From CAKAHY01 sp963522175 (lineage in GTDB: Bacteria; Bacillota; Clostridia; Lachnospirales; Lachnospiraceae), in NCBI GenBank assembly GCA_963522175.1, contig CAUQXC010000009.1:1-64000 (forward strand): a stretch of 64,000 nt of DNA, given 5' to 3'. Of the stretch, positions 16,026 to 25,314 are shown in pieces (the stretch's first letter is position 1; every line of letters begins with the position of its first letter). A program made the translations under genes and the position numbers. The notes beneath the pieces were generated by a model, which saw nothing but the letters and a program-made list of their open reading frames with translations, was not told where the DNA came from and made no database searches.

Positions 16026-17063
16026 ATGTCGCTTAGAGTGCTTACTTTAGATGATTCCGACGAATGGGACGGTATTGTTCGAACATTTAAAAATTATGAT
16101 GTATATTGGTTAAGCGGTTATGTAAAAGCATTCAAAATACACGGAGACGGAGAGCCCCTCCTGTTTTTCTTTGAAGATGAAGATATTCGAGGGATTAATG
16201 TTGTGATGAAACGGGATATCTCATCAGATCCTTTTTTTGCGGAGAAAATAGAAAAAGAAAAAAATTGGGATTTTTCCACACCCTATGGATACGGCGGATG
16301 GTTACTTGAAGGTGACAAAAGTGAAAAACTGTTTGAGGAATATGTAAGGTGGTGCAGAAAAGAGGGAATTATCAGCGAGTTTGTAAGGTTTCACCCCTTG
16401 GTACAAAATCACGAATTTTGTACCGAAGATTATGAAGTCATAGGTCTTGGGACTACCGTAACAATGGATATCACTTCTTCCGAAAAAATATGGGCAAACT
16501 TTACGAGCAAAAACAGAAATAAGATTCGTAAGGCACAAAAAGGCGAACTTAAAATATACTGTGGAAGGTATCCCGAAATATTTAAAACTTTTCGCTCTAT
16601 TTATAATTTAACTATGGATAGAGATAATGCAAACAAATACTATTATTTCGGTGAAGAGTTTTACAGCAGTATATTAGATGACTTACCTGACAATGCATTG
16701 GTTTTTTATGTCGTATTTGAAGAAAAAATTATTGCGATATCAATTATTTTGATGGCAAACGGAAGGATGAATTACCATTTATCAGGCTCTCTCAAAGAGT
16801 ATGCGGAATTTGCTTCCACGAGTCTCATGCTGTATTCGGTGGCGCTTTGGGGTATGGATAAGGGCTATAAGACACTGTATCTTGGAGGAGGTCTCGGCAG
16901 TAACGAGGATAACTTATATAGATTTAAAAAAGCTTTTAACAGAAATGATGATTTCAAGCGCTTTTATATAGGAAAAAAGGTGTTTTTACAGGAAAAATAT
17001 GATGAGCTTTGTTCTATGAAAGAAATTGATAACAACGGTTTTTTCCCGGGATATAGGTCATAG
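16026..17063 (+). CDS. FemX-like/GNAT-fold aminoacyl- or acyltransferase
   Basis: This 345-residue protein resembles the Acetyltransf_6/FemAB-like group: two GNAT-like domains, with FTSKNRNKIRKAQKG in the middle and LGGGLGSNEDNLYRFKKAF near the end. Relatives add amino acids or acyl groups, using aminoacyl-tRNA or acyl-CoA, to peptidoglycan or surface glycans. The ATG at 16026 is 4 bases after the previous stop and is served by AGGGGGTGA; the frame is open upstream only as a shadow of the preceding gene. Because it sits directly after the initiating transferase, it may acylate the first sugar in place of the missing PglD. That is inference. Confidence 0.7.
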   Translation: MSLRVLTLDDSDEWDGIVRTFKNYDVYWLSGYVKAFKIHGDGEPLLFFFEDEDIRGINVVMKRDISSDPFFAEKIEKEKNWDFSTPYGYGGWLLEGDKSEKLFEEYVRWCRKEGIISEFVRFHPLVQNHEFCTEDYEVIGLGTTVTMDITSSEKIWANFTSKNRNKIRKAQKGELKIYCGRYPEIFKTFRSIYNLTMDRDNANKYYYFGEEFYSSILDDLPDNALVFYVVFEEKIIAISIILMANGRMNYHLSGSLKEYAEFASTSLMLYSVALWGMDKGYKTLYLGGGLGSNEDNLYRFKKAFNRNDDFKRFYIGKKVFLQEKYDELCSMKEIDNNGFFPGYRS

Positions 17064-17073
17064 AAGGGATTTT

Positions 17074-18282
17074 ATGAATATTTTATTTTTAGGTCTTGAA
17101 GTTTTTAATTCTATAGACGAGCCTAATATGTATGCGGATATACTTAGAGAATTTGAAAAGCGGGGACATATGGTATATTCAATTTCACCTATTGAGAAAC
17201 GTTATCAGGGTGAAACAAGGATGATTACCGAAAGGAACAGTCGCCTCTTACGTTTACGTATCGGGAATATACAAAAAACCAATCTTGTTGAAAAAGGAAT
17301 TTCAACATTGAGTATTGAGAGATTGTATATGAATGCTATTAAAAAGCACTTTAAAGGTGTAAGGTTCGACTTAATCCTGTATGTAACACCTCCTATTACA
17401 TTTTGTAAAGTAATAGAGTTTTTAAAGAAAAGGGACAGAGCATTTACGTACTTAATGCTTAAGGATATATTTCCACAAAATGCGGTGGATTTAGGGATGT
17501 TAAAAAAGCGGGGTTTTTTTTCCGTAATTTATAAGTATTTCAGAAACAAAGAAAAAAGACTTTATGATATATCGGATAAAATAGGCTGTATGAGCCCGGC
17601 TAATATGGATTATATATTATCTAATAATTCATACCTTAAGCGCTCAAAGGTTGAGGAATGTCCTAACTGCATCGAAGTGGTCGATAAGTCGACTGATATT
17701 GAAGATAGAATCAGAATCAGAGAGAAGTATAATATTCCCATAGACAAAACGGTATTTGTCTATGGCGGAAATTTGGGAAAACCTCAAGGAATTCCGTTTA
17801 TAATAGAATGCCTGAAGGCTGAGAGAGAAAATAAGGATATTTTTTTTCTTGTTGTAGGTGACGGTACGGAATATAGCAGTCTGGAAAAGTATTATAAGTC
17901 GGCACGGCAGAACAATTTCAAGCTTATGAAACGTTTGCCTAAAGAAGATTATGACACATTAGTCGGGGCCTGTGATGTAGGGCTGCTTTTTTTAGATTAC
18001 AGATTTACCATTCCAAATTTTCCGAGCAGACTTCTTTCATATATGCAGGCAAGGTTGCCTGTCCTTGCCTGTACGGATCCGAATACGGATGTCGGGGATA
18101 TAATAGAAAACGCAGGGTTCGGCTGGCAATGCAGAAGTAATAATGTAAAGGAATTTAAAAACATAATTAAGAAGGTTCTTAACAGTAATCTTTCCCAAAA
18201 GGGCAACGCGGCAATGGAATATTTATCCGGAAATTATTCGGCAAAGATTGCTTATGAAGTGATAGTGAAGGAAATAAAATAA
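17074..18282 (+). CDS. GT4-family glycosyltransferase, possibly WbuB-like
   Basis: This 402-residue enzyme has the GT-B fold: an N-terminal acceptor domain (ILFLGLEVFNSIDEPNMY, LKDIFPQNAVDLGML) and a C-terminal nucleotide-sugar domain (FVYGGNLGKPQG, LVVGDGTE, then PSRLLSYMQARLPVLACTD). The N-terminal LKDIFPQNAVDLG stretch resembles WbuB-type N-acetylfucosaminyl transferases. That would suit the UDP-L-FucNAc genes at 25315-28755, but the donor is not proven. The ATG at 17074 follows AAGGGA. It overlaps the next gene by one base (TAATG). Confidence 0.8.
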   Translation: MNILFLGLEVFNSIDEPNMYADILREFEKRGHMVYSISPIEKRYQGETRMITERNSRLLRLRIGNIQKTNLVEKGISTLSIERLYMNAIKKHFKGVRFDLILYVTPPITFCKVIEFLKKRDRAFTYLMLKDIFPQNAVDLGMLKKRGFFSVIYKYFRNKEKRLYDISDKIGCMSPANMDYILSNNSYLKRSKVEECPNCIEVVDKSTDIEDRIRIREKYNIPIDKTVFVYGGNLGKPQGIPFIIECLKAERENKDIFFLVVGDGTEYSSLEKYYKSARQNNFKLMKRLPKEDYDTLVGACDVGLLFLDYRFTIPNFPSRLLSYMQARLPVLACTDPNTDVGDIIENAGFGWQCRSNNVKEFKNIIKKVLNSNLSQKGNAAMEYLSGNYSAKIAYEVIVKEIK

Positions 18283-19475
18283 TGAAGTTATTAGTTGCTA
18301 CAGATGCTCACATTTTTAAAACACCTGACGGTAAATATTGGTGTAAAAGTATATATGCTTATAATTTTTGGACCAGATATTTAAAGGTTTTTGAAGATGT
18401 AAAGATTGTTGCCCGTGTAAAGGAAATATCTGAAGAAGATGTAAGAATGCAGCGTGTTGACGGTGAGCATGTCGAGGTATCGGGAATTCCGTTTTATCAA
18501 GGTCCCAAGGAGTTGCTGTTTGTATACTTTAAGATTCAAAAAGTTTTGAAAAATATAGACGGTGATTGTGACGCGGCATTGATGAGAATGCCGAGTCAGA
18601 CGGCATCTATGGTATATGCACATTTAAGTAAGAAGCTTCCCGTTGCCGGTGAGATTGTGTATGATATGACGGATGATTTAAGCCGAAGAGAACGAAATCT
18701 TATACTTAAAATTTTGAATTATATTATATCAAACAGACTTAAAAAATTCTGTAAAAAAGCCAACGGTATAGCTTATGTTACAAGATATACCATACAAAAA
18801 AACTATCCTTCATATTCGATGATTTATGGGGAAGATGAGGAACATTTTGATACATACTATTCGACTATTACGTTACCGGACAGTGCATTCACAGGAAGCA
18901 GAAGTTTTCTTGAGAATACCGGTATAAAGCTCGTTCTTTCAAGCGTTGCGATGAATTCTGAACGAAAAGGCGAGAAAGTCGTAATTGATATAGTGAAAAA
19001 ATGCAGGCAGAGAGGATATAACGTATCGGCAGTTCTGATAGGTGACGGAACTCTGCGTCCTTCGTTTGAAGAATATGCCCGGAATGAGGGAGTTAAGGAG
19101 TTTGTAGAATTTACAGGACTGTTGCCGTCTTCCGAGGAGGTTAGACAAGTAATGTCTAAAGCGGATATATTTGTTTTTCCTACTAAAGGAGAAGGCTTAC
19201 CCAGAGGAATTTTGGAAGCTATGGCTATAGGTCTGCCGGTTTTAAGCACACCTGTAGGCGGCATTCCCGAAGTTATTGATAGCAAATACTTATTTGAACC
19301 TACGGACAGCAACAGATTTGCGGATATGGTTTGCAGTTTTATAGACAATCCGTCCGAATTGAATAAGATGAGTGAGTGCAATTATATAAAAGCTCAAGAA
19401 TACAGAAACGAATTACTTCAAGAAAAAAGAAATGAATTCTATAAAAAAATAAGAGGCTTGGCAGAGAGAAAATGA
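18282..19475 (+). CDS. GT4-family glycosyltransferase
   Basis: This 397-residue protein is a retaining GT-B glycosyltransferase. The C-terminal half has LIGDGTLRPSFEEYA, then VFPTKGEGLPRGILEAMA with the EX7E-type pair, then VLSTPVGGIPEVI. The N-terminal half is less conserved, as is usual for acceptor-binding domains. It acts at the cytoplasmic membrane face. Start and stop codons overlap those of its neighbours (TAATG before, ATGA after), so it belongs to a translationally coupled chain of transferases. The sugar donor and acceptor cannot be told from sequence. Confidence 0.88.
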   Translation: MKLLVATDAHIFKTPDGKYWCKSIYAYNFWTRYLKVFEDVKIVARVKEISEEDVRMQRVDGEHVEVSGIPFYQGPKELLFVYFKIQKVLKNIDGDCDAALMRMPSQTASMVYAHLSKKLPVAGEIVYDMTDDLSRRERNLILKILNYIISNRLKKFCKKANGIAYVTRYTIQKNYPSYSMIYGEDEEHFDTYYSTITLPDSAFTGSRSFLENTGIKLVLSSVAMNSERKGEKVVIDIVKKCRQRGYNVSAVLIGDGTLRPSFEEYARNEGVKEFVEFTGLLPSSEEVRQVMSKADIFVFPTKGEGLPRGILEAMAIGLPVLSTPVGGIPEVIDSKYLFEPTDSNRFADMVCSFIDNPSELNKMSECNYIKAQEYRNELLQEKRNEFYKKIRGLAERK

Positions 19476-20620
19476 AAAAGACGGTCCTAATGATTTCGGC
19501 AAACAATTTCCCTGACGGGGATGCGGGTGCCGTGCGAGATTTATCATTTGCAAAAATATACAGGCAGCTCGGATACAGTCCCCTTATTGTATGTTTGAAT
19601 AAGAGTGTTGATTACGGTATTTATGATGATATAGAGTATTTCAGCTATTATCTGCAGGCAGATTCCGCTTTTGAGAAGATACTGAGATATATAAAGCAGA
19701 AAAGGCTTTTTTTACAAATTGTAAAGAAAATTGAAAAAAAATACAAAATTCCGGATCTCATTCATTTATACGGGGTTTCAAATAATATTGTTTCGGCAAC
19801 AAAAAAATATGCAGGAAAAAGAAATATTCAGATAATTCATGACAGTGTGGAGTGGTATTCATCGTGTGAATTCAAGTACGGCATATTTGATAAGGCATAT
19901 ATTTTAAATAACATATTAAACACATACTTGATTCAAAGACCTATTAAAGTGATTGCTATAAGCAGCTATTTAAAGAGTTATTTTGAATCCAAACAAATAT
20001 TTTGCGAGAGAATTCCGGTGATTTTTGATGTGCTGACTAACAGTAACATAAATGTACGCAGCGATAAGCTTATAAAGCTGATTTATGCGGGAAGCCCTGC
20101 AAAAAAGGATTATCTTAAGGAAATTGTGAACAGTGTAAAAGCTTTATCGGACGAAGAAAGAAAAAGAGTGGAGCTGAATATATACGGTGCAACGAAGGAA
20201 CATATTATTTCTCTTTGCGGATTTTCCGAACTTCCTTCCTGGGTTATAGCACATGGCAGGGTTTTGAGAGAAGAAGTGGTCTCGGCATTGAATGATTCGG
20301 ATTTTTCTTTGTTGCTCAGACCGGAAAATGAGAGATATACGAAAGCGGGCTTTCCCACTAAAGTTGTTGAAGCGATGTCGCACGGAGTGGGAATGATATG
20401 CAATTTAACTTCCGATTTGAAGCTTTACCTTGAAGATGAAAAGAACTCGGTTATAGTTCAGGGTTCCACGGAAGAGGCGATGACTTCCGCTATTCGTAGG
20501 GTTTTAAAGATGGACAGAGAAAAAATAAATGAAATTAAGAGTTGTGCAAGAAAAACGGCGGAAGAAGAATTTGACTATAGGAAATGGATTGGTACGGTTC
20601 AAAGGTTAACAGAAAGATAG
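19472..20620 (+). CDS. glycosyltransferase, GT-B fold (GT4-like)
   Basis: This 382-residue protein shows a GT4-like plan. NNFPDGDAGAVRDLSF near the start is the glycine-rich donor loop, the middle has IQIIHDSVEWYSS, and the C-terminal domain has LIYAGSPAKKD, LLLRPENERYTKAGFPTKVVEAMSHG and VQGSTEEA. The KVVEAMS helix corresponds to the conserved nucleotide-sugar-binding element. It overlaps the preceding gene by 4 bases and precedes the polymerase gene by 51 bases. Specificity is unknown. Confidence 0.82.
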   Translation: MKKTVLMISANNFPDGDAGAVRDLSFAKIYRQLGYSPLIVCLNKSVDYGIYDDIEYFSYYLQADSAFEKILRYIKQKRLFLQIVKKIEKKYKIPDLIHLYGVSNNIVSATKKYAGKRNIQIIHDSVEWYSSCEFKYGIFDKAYILNNILNTYLIQRPIKVIAISSYLKSYFESKQIFCERIPVIFDVLTNSNINVRSDKLIKLIYAGSPAKKDYLKEIVNSVKALSDEERKRVELNIYGATKEHIISLCGFSELPSWVIAHGRVLREEVVSALNDSDFSLLLRPENERYTKAGFPTKVVEAMSHGVGMICNLTSDLKLYLEDEKNSVIVQGSTEEAMTSAIRRVLKMDREKINEIKSCARKTAEEEFDYRKWIGTVQRLTER

Positions 20621-20671
20621 AAACGGGAATGATGAGTATGGAACGGCTGGGGGAAGTAAGGAGTGCTGATA

Positions 20672-21883
20672 ATGAAAATCAAATTGAATAATACATTTTT
20701 TTTAAGTATCTTAATGGTGCTGATGATTTTTGAAATTCCTTATTTTAATTTGTTTTTGGTAATACCGTTTATTTCCCTTATGTACATAATGCTGATACAG
20801 CAAAAAAAAGTTTTCCTGACATGGCAGATGTTGATATTATCGGTATTTATTATATTGTATTTTTATATCGACACTACATTGGAGCAGTCTGCTACATATA
20901 AAACATGGTATGCAATATCGGCTATTTCGATGTATATGTGCGGATATTATATAGAACCTGAAAAATACAGTTATGAAGGCTTGTCGGAAAACGTTGAAAA
21001 TAAGGTTCACCTTATATCCGCCGCCTACCTTATATATGTTTTAATTACCATCATCTACAGTATGTTTAAAGGACAATTCGGTATCAGCAGAAACCCTTTA
21101 AATATTTGGACAGGTTTGTTGAGAGCTGCCACACATTACGGAACCATGCTGGTGCTTCCGGTGGCTTACGGAGCCGCCTATATAGTTGTAGGTAAGGGGA
21201 TAGGAGAAAAAATAAAGGGAGTCGCTTATGTCATACTTTCAATTATAGTAACAATAATTATAGCCGGCAGAACTATATTATATTTTACTCCTCTGGCTCT
21301 CGTTTTAGTATACTTTTATAATATAAAAGTATCGGGAACATTTAAAAAGAAACATATGGCTCAGCTGATAGCCTGTATAGTATTGATAGTATTGTTTTTA
21401 ATATTTTTTAAGTTAAATTTATTTTATATTCAAAGTATTATTATGAAATCACAGTTGGGTATGAGGTATTTATACGGACAGGTAGACAAGATTGCCGAAG
21501 ACGGACGTGCAGTGAATATTAAGTATTTGTTTTCACATATAAATGAAAGTCTTATGGGAGGAGGATATACCAGACGAAACTCAGGAGATTTGCATAATAT
21601 TTATTTGAATGTATTTGATTTAAGCGGAATAATTCCGTTTTTTCTCCTGATATGTTTTTCATTGAATTCAACGCTTAAAATCAGGAAAGCATTTTCAAAT
21701 AAGATATTAACGGATAAAAACAGGGTAATTATGTTCAGTGTACTGAGTTTAGCTTTTATTCAATTACTTTTAGAGCCCGTAATGGAGTCCGTTCCGGTTT
21801 TTTGTTGGTGTGTATTGTATATTCTGGGTTGTATGGAAAGATTATCCTGCTACTCAAAGAAGTTGGAAAAGGGGAATGAATAG
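20672..21883 (+). CDS. wzy: O-antigen/capsule polymerase (Wzy-like)
   Basis: This 403-residue, very hydrophobic protein has about ten to eleven membrane helices and one larger outer loop (roughly residues 265-300, with MRYLYGQVDKIAEDGRAVNIKY cut by conserved polar residues), typical of Wzy polymerases that join undecaprenyl-linked repeat units outside the membrane. Sequence identity among Wzy proteins is very low, so the call rests on topology and on context between transferases and a flippase. The ATG at 20672 is served by AAGGAG at 20658-20663. It is the only polymerase candidate in the window. Confidence 0.78.
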   Translation: MKIKLNNTFFLSILMVLMIFEIPYFNLFLVIPFISLMYIMLIQQKKVFLTWQMLILSVFIILYFYIDTTLEQSATYKTWYAISAISMYMCGYYIEPEKYSYEGLSENVENKVHLISAAYLIYVLITIIYSMFKGQFGISRNPLNIWTGLLRAATHYGTMLVLPVAYGAAYIVVGKGIGEKIKGVAYVILSIIVTIIIAGRTILYFTPLALVLVYFYNIKVSGTFKKKHMAQLIACIVLIVLFLIFFKLNLFYIQSIIMKSQLGMRYLYGQVDKIAEDGRAVNIKYLFSHINESLMGGGYTRRNSGDLHNIYLNVFDLSGIIPFFLLICFSLNSTLKIRKAFSNKILTDKNRVIMFSVLSLAFIQLLLEPVMESVPVFCWCVLYILGCMERLSCYSKKLEKGNE

Positions 21884-23032
21884 ATGAAAGTTGCGGTGAT
21901 TGCCGTAGGCTACAACAGACCTGCTTCGATGAAGAGATTACTTGATTCAATAATTGCAGCCGAGTATGACGGCAATGAGCTTGATTTAATCATAAGCATA
22001 GATAGGGGAGAAAAACAGGCACAGATTATTGATGTAGCTAAAAGCTTTGAATGGAAGCATGGAAAGAAAATTATCAGAGCCTTTGAGGAAAAACAAGGCT
22101 TGAGAAATCATATTATTCAATGCGGAGATTTCACCAAGGAATATGACACCGTAGTTGTTTTGGAGGATGATTTACAGGTTTCAAAGTGGTTTTTTAACTA
22201 TGTAAAACAAGTTGTCGAATTTTATGAAAATGATGAACATATAGCGGGAATTTCCTTGTATAAGCATCAAAGTCATTTGGGAGTATACAGACCTTTTGAG
22301 CCGCTCAATAACGGCTATGATGTATACTTAATGCAATTTGCAATGTCGTGGGGACAGTGCTGGACGAGAAGAATGTGGACGGGTTTCAAAGAATGGTATA
22401 TCGAAAATGAAGGCAAGGATTTAAAACAGGGAAATATATTACCCGAGTATATCGCAGAATGGAATAAGCAGTCCTGGCTTAAATATTATATGCGCTATAT
22501 AGTAGAAAAAGACAAGTATTTTGTATATCCGCATTTTTCACTTTCAACCAATTTTTCGGAAGCCGGCGAACATTGTGTAATTCCTAATAATGATTATCAA
22601 GTGTCATTGCTTCAAGGAAGAATGACATATAGATTGCCTAGCTTTGAAAAAGCCGTAAGGTATGATGTCTTTTTTGAAAGAATGGATATAGAAGTTTTTC
22701 CGGAAATGGGAGCTAAGGTTTTACTTGACCTCTATGGATGCAGATCCGACTTTACAAAAGGTGATTTTGCGGCATCAACAAGGCAACTTCCATATAAAAA
22801 AATCAGAGAATTGGAGCTAAAGTATCGCCCCATAGAAATGAACTGTATTTATCCGGCAAAAGGGTATGGAATAATTCTTTATGATCTTAAAGAAAAATGC
22901 GCGCCTGTAAAGGTGAATACGAATATACTTACAAGATTCGATATCAGATCTATGCATTGGAAAAAACTTATTAAATTGGGATGGGCTAAGTTTATTGAAG
23001 CTGTCATGTTGCGGTTGAAGAGGAAAAAGTAA
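21884..23032 (+). CDS. glycosyltransferase-like protein (GT-A fold)
   Basis: This 382-residue protein begins with KVAVIAVGYNRPASMKRLLDSI, as GT-A enzymes do, and has VVVLEDDLQVSKWF with the acidic nucleotide/metal site. The pattern resembles GT2 and, more loosely, GT13-type enzymes (the EDD triplet). The SWGQCWTRRMW region is likely the acceptor side. It starts on the base after the polymerase stop. No membrane helix is evident; a basic C-terminus (LKRKK) may help membrane association. Donor unknown. Confidence 0.78.
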   Translation: MKVAVIAVGYNRPASMKRLLDSIIAAEYDGNELDLIISIDRGEKQAQIIDVAKSFEWKHGKKIIRAFEEKQGLRNHIIQCGDFTKEYDTVVVLEDDLQVSKWFFNYVKQVVEFYENDEHIAGISLYKHQSHLGVYRPFEPLNNGYDVYLMQFAMSWGQCWTRRMWTGFKEWYIENEGKDLKQGNILPEYIAEWNKQSWLKYYMRYIVEKDKYFVYPHFSLSTNFSEAGEHCVIPNNDYQVSLLQGRMTYRLPSFEKAVRYDVFFERMDIEVFPEMGAKVLLDLYGCRSDFTKGDFAASTRQLPYKKIRELELKYRPIEMNCIYPAKGYGIILYDLKEKCAPVKVNTNILTRFDIRSMHWKKLIKLGWAKFIEAVMLRLKRKK

Positions 23033-24333
23033 TGAACAGGATACTGAAAAAGTTTATGAATAATGCATTCCTGAAGAATACCGGCTGGATGGTATTTGCC
23101 GAAATTTATCAGATGGCTGTTTCTCTTATTATAGGAGTTATAAGTGCAAGGTATTTGGGACCTTCCAATTACGGAACAATCAGTTATGTAGCGTCGTATG
23201 TTTCATTTTTTACAATAATATGTGCTTTAGGTTTGGAAAGTATTGTAATAAAAGAAATGATTGCCAACAGAGAGGAAGAAGGAAGGATTCTCGGAAGCAG
23301 TATTTTTATGAGAATATTGGCAGGGATTTTATCGGTGGCATCGCTTTGCGTAATTGTAAGTATTGTGAATCCCGATGATAAACTTTTATTAAGTATAACT
23401 TTTCTTCAGTCTATTGCTTTAATTTTTACGGCGTTTAATATGATTGACGCATGGTATCAATCATATTTACGCTCTAAAATGTCTGCGATAGTCAGATGTG
23501 TTGCTTATACTGTAGTGTCGTTGTACAAGGTAGTATTGCTTATTTTCGGGAAAAGTGTCGTATGGTTTGCTTTTTCCACTTCTCTGGATTCTATTATGAG
23601 CGCAGCTTTGTTTATGTTTTTTTATTTTAAGCAGTCCAAAAGTAAACCGGTTGTTGATATAAAGATAATGGGCGGTTTGTTAAAGCAAAGCTATCATTTG
23701 GTGATAGCCTATCTTATGGTTGTGATATACAGTCAGATGGATAGACTTATGATAGGCATTATGATAGATAAAGAGCATGTGGGTTATTATACGGCGGCGG
23801 CGACTATATGCAGTATGTGGGGATTTATTCCGAGCGCTTTGTCCAATTCGGCAAGACCTATTATCATGGAGCTGAAGGATAAGTCCGAAAGTAAATATTT
23901 GGAAAGAATAAAGCAACTGAACTGTGCCATATTTTGGATTGGAGTAGTGTTTGCAGGCGGAATTACGCTGTTTTCCAAGCTTATCATCTCTATATTATAT
24001 GGAAGCAAGTACATGGCAGCTTATGAGCCTTTAGTGCTTATTATTTGGTCTACGGTTTTTTCCTCCTTGTCATATCCCCGCTCTATATGGATGATTTGCG
24101 AGAATAAACAAAGCTTTACAAAGAAAATATTGATGTGGGGTGTTATCACCAATTTTACTTTAAATGCAGTATTAATACGAGTATGGGGAATAAGCGGAGC
24201 GGCTGTGGCTACATTGATTACCGAAATTGTAACCTGTCTGCTTGCAACTTATTTTTATAAAGATACAAGAGTGTTTGTGAGATATTTATGGCATTCGATA
24301 TCTTTGAAAAATTTAAAGCCCATTATCAGTTGA
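23032..24333 (+). CDS. wzx: Wzx-type flippase (polysaccharide transporter family)
   Basis: This 433-residue protein has about twelve to fourteen hydrophobic segments and opens with the familiar NTGWMVFAEIYQMAVSLIIG and ARYLGPSNYGTISY. Wzx proteins of the MOP superfamily flip undecaprenyl-linked repeat units to the outer face. Its start overlaps the previous stop by one base. With the polymerase at 20672 and the CpsBCD-type regulators, it defines the locus as Wzx/Wzy-dependent. Confidence 0.92.
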   Translation: MNRILKKFMNNAFLKNTGWMVFAEIYQMAVSLIIGVISARYLGPSNYGTISYVASYVSFFTIICALGLESIVIKEMIANREEEGRILGSSIFMRILAGILSVASLCVIVSIVNPDDKLLLSITFLQSIALIFTAFNMIDAWYQSYLRSKMSAIVRCVAYTVVSLYKVVLLIFGKSVVWFAFSTSLDSIMSAALFMFFYFKQSKSKPVVDIKIMGGLLKQSYHLVIAYLMVVIYSQMDRLMIGIMIDKEHVGYYTAAATICSMWGFIPSALSNSARPIIMELKDKSESKYLERIKQLNCAIFWIGVVFAGGITLFSKLIISILYGSKYMAAYEPLVLIIWSTVFSSLSYPRSIWMICENKQSFTKKILMWGVITNFTLNAVLIRVWGISGAAVATLITEIVTCLLATYFYKDTRVFVRYLWHSISLKNLKPIIS

Positions 24334-24356
24334 GTTCAAATAGAAAGAGGGAAAAG

Positions 24357-25274
24357 ATGACAATATCATATTTTTTTAAGGCATTAAAAAGGAAAATAGT
24401 ATATAAGATAGCCCCTATATGTACAGATATATCACCTATGCTGAATACCAGATTATTATATAGACATATTTTTGGCAGAAAGTTGGATTTGGAGCACCCC
24501 GTAACATTTAATGATAAAATACTTTGGCTGAAGTTCAACACCTATTGGAATAATCCTCTCATCAAGCAATGTGCGGATAAGTACAGAGTAAGGGAGTATA
24601 TAGAAAAGCTCGGATATCCCGAGTTACTGATTAATATGATTGCCGTCTATGATAAACCTGATGATATACAGTGGGAAAAATTGCCCGATTCATTTGCAAT
24701 GAAGCTTAATGTCGGCTGTGGGAAAAATTTGATAGTACAGGATAAAAGTAAATTGGATATCTCCGCTATAATGAAGCTTTTGAGAGCTTGGATGAAGGAT
24801 GAATATTGGCGAGGCCATTCGGAGATGCAATATAAGGATGTGGAAAAGAAGATACTTGTCGAAGAGTATATAGGAGACAAGGATGGAAGTTTTCCGGATG
24901 ATTATAAATTTCACTGTATGAACGGTGAATGTAAGTGTGTAATGGTTTGTAAAGATAGGGTAATAGGTGAAAGAGCTAAATATTTTTATTTTGACAGGGA
25001 TTGGAAGCTGTTGCCATATTCGCAAGAGGCTGTTGAAAATCCCGACATAAATATTCCGAAACCCGAAAATATGGATGCCGCATTTGAGTATGGAGAAAGA
25101 TTGTCTAAGGATTTTCCCTTTGTAAGGGTCGATTTATATATTGTTAAAGGGAAGGTATATTTTGGAGAGCTTACTTTTACACCGTCGGCAGGTCTGGATG
25201 CCGGACTTTTCGGGGATACCGATAAAATAATGGGCAGCCAACTGATTTTACCTATCGAAGACAAGAAGAAGTAA
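24357..25274 (+). CDS. TupA-like ATP-grasp protein
   Basis: This 305-residue protein matches the TupA-like ATP-grasp group. TupA itself takes part in making a teichuronopeptide in alkaliphilic Bacillus. The recognisable order is KLNVGCGKNLIVQDKS (nucleotide-binding strand), ILVEEYIGDKDGSFPDDYK, and VRVDLYIVKGKVYFGELTF (metal site). It starts at ATG 24357 behind AGAGGGAAA; an upstream start at 24288 would lie inside the flippase gene. Such enzymes may link amino acids to uronic acids. UDP-uronic-acid genes at 28809 and 29929 are in the same locus, which supports a glycan-amino-acid amide. That last link is inference. Confidence 0.85.
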   Translation: MTISYFFKALKRKIVYKIAPICTDISPMLNTRLLYRHIFGRKLDLEHPVTFNDKILWLKFNTYWNNPLIKQCADKYRVREYIEKLGYPELLINMIAVYDKPDDIQWEKLPDSFAMKLNVGCGKNLIVQDKSKLDISAIMKLLRAWMKDEYWRGHSEMQYKDVEKKILVEEYIGDKDGSFPDDYKFHCMNGECKCVMVCKDRVIGERAKYFYFDRDWKLLPYSQEAVENPDINIPKPENMDAAFEYGERLSKDFPFVRVDLYIVKGKVYFGELTFTPSAGLDAGLFGDTDKIMGSQLILPIEDKKK

Positions 25275-25314
25275 TTTCAAGATTTTAATAAGTAAAAGAT
25301 TAAGGAGAGTACAG

